DNA of 5,129 nucleotides from Planctomycetota bacterium (GTDB lineage: Bacteria > Planctomycetota > UBA11346), in contig JAHEDF010000324.1 in the NCBI GenBank assembly GCA_024641365.1, positions 1 to 5,129 of the forward strand, written 5' to 3'. Within the stretch, counting starts at the first letter, position 1; each line of letters begins with the position of its first letter. This document shows, piece by piece, positions 1 to 5,129 of this stretch. Below the pieces are notes generated by a model. The model was not told where the DNA came from. It searched no databases and was given only the letters and a program-made list of their open reading frames with translations. Made by a program: the position numbers and the translations under genes.

Positions 1-135
1 ATATTTTCACTCAATGCGGACGACTGCGGAGTATTCAGTTTTTCCTATATCGAGTATTCATATAACACTTGGTATTATTACTCCACCATTGGGGCTTCGC
101 CTTCGTTACGGCCAATGCTCGCCGTCTGGGTTATG
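1..135. other. Non-coding stretch, no gene recognised
   Basis: No reading frame here looks like a protein: the plus-strand frame crossing it runs on through the tRNA-like sequence and the terminator, and its peptide is low-information. Small structures seen are a 9-bp direct repeat (gagtattca at 29-37 and 52-60), a short inverted repeat ATTGG (88-92) / CCAAT (112-116), and an 11-base stretch (125-135, tctgggttatg) identical to 240-250, which is the antisense of the intact tRNA anticodon arm. The stretch could be the edge of a rearranged or inserted segment, but nothing identifies an element. Confidence 0.5.
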
Positions 136-284
<149 letters not shown>

Positions 285-298
285 TTGTGGGAGGGCGG

Positions 299-325
299 AG
301 CTTATGAGGTCAATCCATATGTCAA
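299..325 (-). promoter_or_regulatory. Candidate promoter for the tRNA-fMet gene
   Basis: On the minus strand a perfect TTGACA -35 hexamer (320-325) is followed after 15 bases by TAAGCT (299-304), a weak -10 match. A C-rich stretch CCGCCCTCCC then leads to the tRNA 5' end at 284. A GC-rich discriminator is typical of stable-RNA promoters under stringent control. The spacer is shorter than the usual 16-18 bases, so this call is tentative. Confidence 0.35.
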
Positions 326-332
326 ATAGGCT

Positions 333-992
333 TCATTCGCGGGTGGTTATTTCTAGCGTTTTTGTTGCGTCCGGGGCGGTAAGCGCCGCTAACTTACCAT
401 CTTTATCGACGGTAATGGTGTATTGGACGTCAGCGATGGTTGCGGTGGTGCCATTCCAGGATGCCGCTAGGGACTCTTTTTGTCTCGTACCGAAGAGGTC
501 TACGACCCGAACAGCACCAGTCGAGTCTGCTTTCCAGGTAAGGGCTAATAAAATGGGAGCAATGTGCAGATCCCAACCAGTGCCACCGGGGATAGTCGCA
601 GTGTCTAATTTTATTAAGCGCTTTTCACCTTCGCCTTCGAAGTATTCGCGGGTAACGGAATAACCACTTGGCGCGGCGGGTACGGCTTTGGTGCCTATAT
701 CACGGCCATTCCATGCAACAATGCGCGCCGCGTTATCAACTAGCAATAATGGACAGTCACTAATGTGCGTTTGATTAAAGGATGCTGTTGTCGGCGGTGA
801 ATACACTAATTCGCACACGCGGTTTTCGCCAAATTGTTTGTTCGGTGCTTGTAAACGGAACCAAAATGGTTGGCCGTTAAATTTGCCATGAAACACATGG
901 ACGCCGTTGGGAATAGTGGGCAGTGTTACGTCACCAGCATATAAGAAAGATGATGTCACGCTCAGTAGCGTAATTATTAACCATCGATACAT
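333..992 (-). CDS. Secreted or periplasmic protein of unknown function
   Basis: The 219-residue product has a clear signal peptide: MYRW with an Arg, a hydrophobic core (about residues 5-18) and a likely cleavage near LYA-GD (19/20). The mature part appears mostly beta-strand, with many alternating hydrophobic and polar residues and Gly/Thr-rich turns. It has only two cysteines (60 and 80), which could form a disulfide in the periplasm. A repeated-strand region near 160-210 (VRVVDLFG, then YTITVDKDGKL) suggests a beta-sandwich or beta-barrel-like fold. I do not recognise the family. The ATG start is well supported by a strong Shine-Dalgarno 6 nt upstream. It is the last protein gene of the minus-strand cluster, 9 nt after the DUF3592-like gene, and is followed by tRNA-fMet. 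Confidence 0.85.
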   Translation of the reverse strand: MYRWLIITLLSVTSSFLYAGDVTLPTIPNGVHVFHGKFNGQPFWFRLQAPNKQFGENRVCELVYSPPTTASFNQTHISDCPLLLVDNAARIVAWNGRDIGTKAVPAAPSGYSVTREYFEGEGEKRLIKLDTATIPGGTGWDLHIAPILLALTWKADSTGAVRVVDLFGTRQKESLAASWNGTTATIADVQYTITVDKDGKLAALTAPDATKTLEITTRE

Positions 993-998
993 ACTAAA

Positions 999-1005
999 CT
1001 CCTAA
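999..1005 (-). promoter_or_regulatory. Strong ribosome binding site overlapping the upstream stop
   Basis: The minus strand reads TTAGGAG six bases before the ATG at 992, and the TAG inside it is the stop codon of the preceding DUF3592-like gene. It is the only strong Shine-Dalgarno seen in the cluster, and it fixes the start of the secreted protein gene. The arrangement allows ribosomes finishing the upstream gene to reinitiate. Confidence 0.8.
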
Positions 1006-1472
1006 CGACGAATGCGTGTCAATTGTGCGATAATACTAAAGGCTATGCCCAGCATTACGAGCAAGGCCCCCTGCTCTGGGCGTATAACCTGCTCTTCACT
1101 TAATGGGTTCAAAATAAACGCAGATTCATAAGGACGGTTCACATCTACATAGACGCGTACTGAACGTCCGTCTAACTGATCTTGTGCGCGACGTGCCAAA
1201 TCGTTTGTTACCACCGGATCATCTACGGTCTGTAAGCGGTCATTTGCGACCGCATGTCCCAGGACGATATCGCTTTTTCTACCACCATAACGGAAATCAT
1301 AGGCAAATGCCACCCGGCTGTGTTGTTCGTCAACAGGAATAATCATGACCGCAATTATTTGGCCAGCGACCGCTTTATAGATCAAGGATGCACGCACTAA
1401 TGGCCAAGCAATAATAAAACCGCCAATTATGCATATGACGCCAAAACTTAAAAATAGAGAAGAACTTTTCAC
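1002..1472 (-). CDS. Small two-TM membrane protein, DUF3592-like
   Basis: The 156-residue product has a hydrophobic segment at each end (about 6-25 and 135-150) and a soluble middle that should lie on one side of the membrane. The middle matches the layout of DUF3592 proteins: a G-x-I-x-x-V stretch after the first TM, a Y-D-F-R-Y-G-G strand pair (58-64), and a late strand of the type V-R-V-Y-V-D-V-N-R-P (near 104-113) where the family usually has V-x-V-x-Y-x-P-x-x-P. The family's role is unknown. The start is a GTG whose first base-pairs overlap the TGA of the FAH-family gene (GTGA, 4 nt). No Shine-Dalgarno is visible before it, so translation probably depends on coupling to the upstream gene. 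The family assignment is from pattern and is moderate. Confidence 0.75.
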   Translation of the reverse strand: MKSSSLFLSFGVICIIGGFIIAWPLVRASLIYKAVAGQIIAVMIIPVDEQHSRVAFAYDFRYGGRKSDIVLGHAVANDRLQTVDDPVVTNDLARRAQDQLDGRSVRVYVDVNRPYESAFILNPLSEEQVIRPEQGALLVMLGIAFSIIAQLTRIRR

Positions 1473-2350
1473 GGTGCTGCTGCCACAGGGTTAGCTAAAA
1501 TACCGAGATCACATGATCCTGAAATACGACACTGCACAACATCTCCCGGAATTAAAAAGCGTGGTGGTTTTCGATAACAACCAACACCAGCTGGCGTTCC
1601 GGTACTTATTAAATCACCTGGTTGGAGTGTCATATAACGACTGATATAAGAAATGAGTGTTGGAATATCATGTATTAAATCTGCGACAGTCGCATCTTGT
1701 AAAATCTGGTTATTAATTGTGGTAGTTAAACGCAAAGTTGTCGGATCGTTCACTTCGTCATGAGTTAGCATAAACGGTCCGCAGGGAAAAAACGTATCGC
1801 ACCCCTTCGCTCGAAAATATTGCACGTCACTTTTTTGCCACCGTCGCCCAGAAATATCATTGCCAATACAATAACCAGCAATGTGATTATAGGCAGACTC
1901 CGCCGCTATTTGTTTACCTCCCACTCCTATGACAACAACTAATTCGACTTCATAATCAGGTCCGCAATCTTCAGTTGGTAAAAATATTGTATCATGAGCT
2001 CCACATAACGAAGTAGTGGGTTTACTAAATAACATGGGCTGTTCTGGCCATGCTTTATTTTGTTCTTGTGCATGACCGCGATAATTTAAGCCAACACAAA
2101 TAATTTTTCCTGGGTCTGTAATTGGTGAGCCCAAGCGCACGGTAGAACTTTTAATTTTTTGTTCAGATAATGTTGACGTTTGTTGTTTAAATAATTTTTG
2201 TATTTTAGATAAACAATTTTCTTGCAGGACTCCGCGTATGGTATTCGGTAGCGTCACATCAAGAGCCGCAAGCGGGGTAATCCATTCACCATCTTCACTC
2301 AGGATACCTGGGCGTTCAGCTGCAGTTGGACCAAAACTAACGAGTCGCAT
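1469..2350 (-). CDS. Fumarylacetoacetate hydrolase (FAH) family enzyme
   Basis: This is a 293-residue, probably cytosolic, metal-dependent enzyme with the full FAH C-terminal domain. Family members hydrolyse, decarboxylate or isomerise beta-keto or 2-hydroxydienoic acids (acylpyruvases, HpcE-type isomerases, ureidoglycolate lyase). Visible motifs numbered from the chosen start: KIICVGLNYRGHAQE (82-96, with the His93/Glu96 catalytic pair region), LFSKP (107-111), DYEVELVVVIG (132-142, metal ligands Glu134 and Glu136), GNDISGR (163-169, ligand Asp165), K182 with DTFFPCGP, and TGTPAGVG (250-257). The N-terminal MRLVSFG is the classic FAH-family opening, so the ATG at 2350 is preferred over an in-frame TTG at 2386 that would add 12 residues; neither has a Shine-Dalgarno. 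The substrate cannot be told from motifs. It is cysteine-rich (ten Cys) for the family. It overlaps the next gene by 4 nt and sits among envelope proteins, not an aromatic-catabolism cluster. Confidence 0.93.
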   Translation of the reverse strand: MRLVSFGPTAAERPGILSEDGEWITPLAALDVTLPNTIRGVLQENCLSKIQKLFKQQTSTLSEQKIKSSTVRLGSPITDPGKIICVGLNYRGHAQEQNKAWPEQPMLFSKPTTSLCGAHDTIFLPTEDCGPDYEVELVVVIGVGGKQIAAESAYNHIAGYCIGNDISGRRWQKSDVQYFRAKGCDTFFPCGPFMLTHDEVNDPTTLRLTTTINNQILQDATVADLIHDIPTLISYISRYMTLQPGDLISTGTPAGVGCYRKPPRFLIPGDVVQCRISGSCDLGILANPVAAAP

Positions 2351-2448
2351 GGGCGCACAGTGTTTTATCGCCGGTGGTTGGTTCAACTGGAGGCATCGTT
2401 CATGTACACACGTGCACCAATCGCTATAGGTCGCACTATAAGACGAGA
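2351..2448 (-). other. 98-nt gap upstream of the FAH-family gene
   Basis: This is the widest gap in the minus-strand cluster. It carries TATAGT and CTATAG hexamers on the minus strand, but no -35 element at a proper distance, and no Shine-Dalgarno before the ATG at 2350. A six-codon frame (ATG at 2403, out of frame with the gene) and an in-frame TTG at 2386 are present, neither convincing. It may be an untranslated leader or hold an internal promoter that I cannot define. Confidence 0.4.
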
Positions 2449-2979
2449 TTACTTGGGCTCAGATTCAACAGACGTTGGTGCCTGCGTTTCTGAACCACCG
2501 TTACTTTCTGGTTTCGGAATACGCTTGGACCATTCTTCAGGGCTTATAATTTCTATCACTAAGGCTTTGGTAACCACGTAAGCTGCTGGAGGAATCGCTT
2601 CTTTCGCAACTTCGCCTTCGCCGCCATACGGTTCACCAGCTGCGACTCCATCATAGGGACGATCACTCCAAATTATAATCGCATTATCTGGGTCGCTCTC
2701 AGCAGGGCGACGGTAGCGGTATATGCCCGCTCCTCGAACAGCGGTACTCATAACTGGCAATTTAGCCGCATTTAAAATAGCTTTCATATTTTCCGGCCAC
2801 GTTTTATGTTCTGCTTGATGTAGTTTTATCGCATTAATAAAATCAGTTAAACGCGTTTTTGATAATTGCCGCTGCACAGCTGGACGCGCTTGCGCTTCTT
2901 TCATTTCGCGATTTACCATAATAGCACCAAAAGCTATAACGCCTAAGAGTATGATCGCTATGATAGTGGCTTTTTGCAT
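2449..2979 (-). CDS. Small single-TM protein, possibly pseudopilin-like
   Basis: The 176-residue product starts MQK and runs straight into a hydrophobic helix (about 4-22), then an amphipathic charged helix (about 24-58). A motif of the type LHQAEHKTWPENM (53-65) follows, then a Gly/Tyr region and a section near 86-150 (IYRYRRP, IIIWSDRP, a Gly/Glu-rich turn 115-123, VVTKALVIEII, SPEEW). The tail (155-176) is rich in Pro, Glu, Ser and Thr and probably disordered. This order (N-terminal helix, residues of the type H-x-x-x-x-x-W-P, a tyrosine strand, then a final strand before an S-x-E-E-W helix) recalls small pseudopilin-like proteins of Planctomycetota/Verrucomicrobiota, where the last strand is often a DGHVE-type motif. 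The prepilin cleavage motif (Gly then Phe, Glu at +5) is absent, so function as a pilin is unlikely; it may simply be a membrane-anchored protein. No Shine-Dalgarno precedes the ATG. The preceding gene ends 25 nt upstream. Confidence 0.8.
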   Translation of the reverse strand: MQKATIIAIILLGVIAFGAIMVNREMKEAQARPAVQRQLSKTRLTDFINAIKLHQAEHKTWPENMKAILNAAKLPVMSTAVRGAGIYRYRRPAESDPDNAIIIWSDRPYDGVAAGEPYGGEGEVAKEAIPPAAYVVTKALVIEIISPEEWSKRIPKPESNGGSETQAPTSVESEPK

Positions 2980-3004
2980 GCTATGTGCAGATATAGTTTA
3001 CTAT

Positions 3005-3808
3005 TTACGGATTATAATAACCAGAACCAAAAGTAATTTTACCCGTGTCATCGTTTAAAACACACCGTTGGTCACTAATATCCTTACCCATCCATGTCCC
3101 ATTTTCATGAGTGATACGTAGTCCTGATTGCACTGCTGTTGGCACTCCGATTGAACCATAATCCAAAATACATTTGCGATGCACACCGCCCCATAAATCG
3201 GCAATGACTTTGCGTCCCACTTTAACTAGCTCTAAATTACGGGTCCAACCATGTTCAAATAATCCATGACGTAATCGTGCCGCTAAACGCGGATCAATAG
3301 TAGTTTTCTTCCATGGTAAATCTGCAGGACGCCTAGACAAAAACCAATTCATAAGTGCATCAATTTGCTGATCCGATAATCCGCCAAAATAAGCCGCGTC
3401 GTTATCAATAACTTCAAGCCACTGTAAATTATGCTCTTCTGCCCAGGTAATTAAACTGCGATCACCAGGTGGTTTACCTAAATTCGGATCCGCTGCGACA
3501 TAGGTTAACGCACCACTGGTGATACCTTCTGTTTGGACAATCTGACTGGCTGCAAACATCTCTGGTAAATTAACATCAATACGCGTGCCTTCGCGAATAC
3601 GCTCTAATTGTGGCTGCGATCCTTCGACTTGCAGCCATCCCGTCGTCATACCTTGAGCTTCAATAAAATTAAGCGCATCGTGCGTACTCATATGCGTCAG
3701 ACCAACAACGCGCGACGCGCTACGCGCATGGGCGGGGTAACCAATAGTGGTCATGGACCAGTTGAGCAATGCCATGAAAATCCAAGAGCTGAGAGTGACT
3801 GAAAGCAC
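3005..3808 (-). CDS. Exported or membrane-anchored protein of unknown function
   Basis: The 267-residue product begins with a hydrophobic stretch (about 2-23) ending in an AHA motif (26-28) that fits a signal-peptidase site, although the usual positive N-terminus is missing. The start called is a GTG; a TGA lies nine codons upstream, and a second start at Met12 (ATG at 3775, weak GGA 5 nt upstream) would give a shorter leader. The mature part has an N-terminal half rich in short helices and strands, a section near 125-165 with two aromatic-acidic helices (LITWAEEHNLQWLEVI, then LSDQQIDALMNWFLSRRP), and a C-terminal strand-rich domain with the only two cysteines (213 and 249), probably a disulfide if exported. 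I do not recognise the family. As first gene of the minus-strand cluster, its promoter should lie in the 141-bp region shared with hemW. Confidence 0.8.
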   Translation of the reverse strand: MLSVTLSSWIFMALLNWSMTTIGYPAHARSASRVVGLTHMSTHDALNFIEAQGMTTGWLQVEGSQPQLERIREGTRIDVNLPEMFAASQIVQTEGITSGALTYVAADPNLGKPPGDRSLITWAEEHNLQWLEVIDNDAAYFGGLSDQQIDALMNWFLSRRPADLPWKKTTIDPRLAARLRHGLFEHGWTRNLELVKVGRKVIADLWGGVHRKCILDYGSIGVPTAVQSGLRITHENGTWMGKDISDQRCVLNDDTGKITFGSGYYNP

Positions 3809-3949
3809 TCGCAGCCTAAATAGCGGCTTTCAAGGAACAACCGCAGGGTGGGTAGCGACTGCACCAGTAAACCCCACATGGCACGGCATGCTTTTTTTTG
3901 ACAAAATTGCCCCATTGTTTCGCTGTCTCCATCGCCTTGACTGGACACT
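3809..3949. other. Divergent intergenic region between the cluster and hemW
   Basis: This 141-bp region must carry start signals for both directions. On the plus strand an eight-T run (3892-3899) leads into a perfect TTGACA (3898-3903), 47 nt before the hemW ATG, but at 16-18 bases downstream there is no good -10 hexamer. On the minus strand a TTTACT and a TATTTA are seen without correctly spaced partners. CATG at 3877-3880 and CATG at 3887-3890 form only a four-pair stem before the T run, too weak for a terminator. No clear operator is visible. Confidence 0.4.
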
Positions 3950-5086
3950 ATGACGAACGCAAACGACGCGGAACCACAGCACTTGTATGTGCACATCCCC
4001 TACTGCGTCGCGAAATGCCCGTACTGCGATTTCAACTCGATCGCCGGTCGTGAAGACGAATACCGCTCCTATGTCGATGCACTCATCACTGAAATAGAAC
4101 GTTTGCCAAGCGGTCCATACGCAACCATTTTTATTGGTGGCGGCACGCCCACCATATTGCCACCGCAATTATTAGAGCGCTTGTGCTATGGCATTACACA
4201 ACATGTCAGCTTGGCGCCTAACTATGAGTGGACCTGCGAGGCTAATCCTGGTTCAGCAGATGCTGATCGTTTTTCTATATTAGCAGCGCATGGAGTTAAT
4301 CGCTTATCATTGGGTGTCCAATCAACACACGATCACCATTTACGTTTCCTGGGGCGCGTTCATTCAGCTATTGAAGCAGACCGGGCAATAGCACTGGCCC
4401 GCGCTGCCGTGCCACGCGTGTCAGCTGACCTAATCATGGGCTTGCCGCTGCAAACTGCGGATGAATTACGACAAGATTTATTACTCTACAAACGCCACGA
4501 CTTGCAACATGCGTCGGTCTATCATTTAACCTATGAGTCCGGTACAGAATTTTATGCGCGGCGATCGCGCGGTGAAATATCTGATATCGATCCAACTATA
4601 AGCCGTCAATTATTTGAACTGGTCTGGGATGGATTAGAAACTGCGGGATTATTATTATATGAAACGAGTAATTTTTCTGTACCTGGACAGGAATCACGCC
4701 ATAATATGGCTTATTGGTTAGAGCGAAATTATTATGCTGTTGGCGCTGGAGCCGTTAGTACCATTAATGGCGTACGCACAACTCGCGAAAAACATCCGGC
4801 AAAATATATTACTCGTATTATGACCGGTACGGATGCGGTATGGCGCACTGAGCAACTCAATAAAACCGAATTACTAACAGAAACATGGATGTTAGGATTG
4901 CGACTATTACAAGGCGTCTCAATTTCTCGATTAGAAAAAATGGGAGATGATCAAACTCGGTGGCGTCCACGTGTCCAATCATTGTGTGCTGAAGGATTAT
5001 TGGAGGAACAGAACGGCTATATTCGACTCACGCGCGCAGGGCGGCCCGTACAAGATGAAGTAACTATTTATCTACTGCCGTCTTAA
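3950..5086 (+). CDS. hemW: Radical SAM heme chaperone HemW
   Basis: The 378-residue product is full length for HemW (E. coli HemW, formerly YggW, is 378). HemW is a cytosolic radical-SAM protein that binds heme and delivers it to membrane respiratory enzymes; older annotation as an oxygen-independent coproporphyrinogen oxidase is wrong for this subgroup. Motifs: LYVHIPYC with the 4Fe-4S cysteines 19, 23 and 26 followed by DFNS (HemN has a further Cys here, HemW does not), the SAM-binding GGGTP (63-67), EANPG (97-101), NRLSLGVQS (117-125), DLIMGLP (160-166), YETSNFS (237-243) and the HemW signature HNxxYW (His251-Trp256). The C-terminal part (about 300-375) is the helical HemN C-terminal domain. 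The ATG is the only possible start: an in-frame TGA lies four codons upstream, and a weak TGGA precedes it. It is divergent from the minus-strand cluster and not next to rdgB, its usual neighbour in enterobacteria. No terminator is visible after the stop. Confidence 0.95.
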   Translation: MTNANDAEPQHLYVHIPYCVAKCPYCDFNSIAGREDEYRSYVDALITEIERLPSGPYATIFIGGGTPTILPPQLLERLCYGITQHVSLAPNYEWTCEANPGSADADRFSILAAHGVNRLSLGVQSTHDHHLRFLGRVHSAIEADRAIALARAAVPRVSADLIMGLPLQTADELRQDLLLYKRHDLQHASVYHLTYESGTEFYARRSRGEISDIDPTISRQLFELVWDGLETAGLLLYETSNFSVPGQESRHNMAYWLERNYYAVGAGAVSTINGVRTTREKHPAKYITRIMTGTDAVWRTEQLNKTELLTETWMLGLRLLQGVSISRLEKMGDDQTRWRPRVQSLCAEGLLEEQNGYIRLTRAGRPVQDEVTIYLLPS

Positions 5087-5129
5087 TTAAAAACTCATTA
5101 ATCTGACAGTGTATTCGGATCAATAAAAT

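Noticed and set aside
98..108. CTTCGCCTTCG repeated near 98, 628 and 2611
   Set aside because: Two of the copies encode Gly-Glu-Gly-Glu or similar in different proteins, so shared codon use explains the match better than a dispersed repeat.
3877..3899. Possible terminator before the T run upstream of hemW
   Set aside because: The stem is only CATG/CATG (four pairs) around a six-base loop, and the T run leads directly into a TTGACA box.
3898..3926. Full sigma-70 promoter for hemW
   Set aside because: The -35 is perfect, but bases at the 16-18 spacing (CGCTGT region) do not resemble TATAAT, so only the hexamer is noted.
3830..4168. Minus-strand 112-residue frame over the start of hemW
   Set aside because: It lies antisense to the conserved radical-SAM motifs of HemW and has no protein-like features of its own.
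5098..5129. C-terminal end of a convergent minus-strand gene
   Set aside because: A minus-strand frame reads FIDPNTLSD then stop, which looks protein-like, but nine codons at the window edge are too few to support a gene.

Overview
This is a roughly 5.1 kb stretch of bacterial chromosome with near-even base composition. It has five protein genes on the minus strand ending at an initiator tRNA, and one divergent plus-strand gene, hemW. The signal peptides and predicted envelope proteins suggest a Gram-negative-type cell. The HemW sequence style, the DUF3592-like protein and a possible pseudopilin-like protein recall Planctomycetota/Verrucomicrobiota-type genomes. That placement is an impression from sequence style, and a gammaproteobacterium cannot be excluded. 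Apart from HemW, the FAH-fold enzyme and the tRNA, the genes have no recognisable assigned role.

Left end (1-284): positions 1-135 hold no supportable gene. A plus-strand copy of the 3' half of the initiator tRNA gene follows (about 136-173), then a bidirectional intrinsic terminator (174-206), then the intact minus-strand tRNA-fMet gene (208-284). The fragment and the intact gene face each other across the shared terminator and form a 32-bp perfect inverted repeat.

Minus-strand cluster (3808 down to 333): in transcription order, an unrecognised exported protein with two C-terminal cysteines, a small single-TM protein with a possible pseudopilin-like layout, a fumarylacetoacetate-hydrolase (FAH) family enzyme, a small two-TM DUF3592-like protein whose GTG start overlaps the FAH stop, and an unrecognised secreted protein. 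Most junctions are tight (25 nt, 98 nt, 4-nt overlap, 9 nt), so the genes are probably co-transcribed. The tRNA lies 48 nt beyond the last stop codon, with a weak promoter candidate of its own in the gap.

Right end (3809-5129): a 141-bp divergent intergenic region separates the cluster from hemW, a complete gene for the radical-SAM heme chaperone. The last 43 bases hold no confident feature.

No CRISPR array, insertion sequence, toxin-antitoxin pair or defence system is visible. The least explained items are the inverted partial tRNA copy and the cluster of small envelope proteins around the FAH enzyme.
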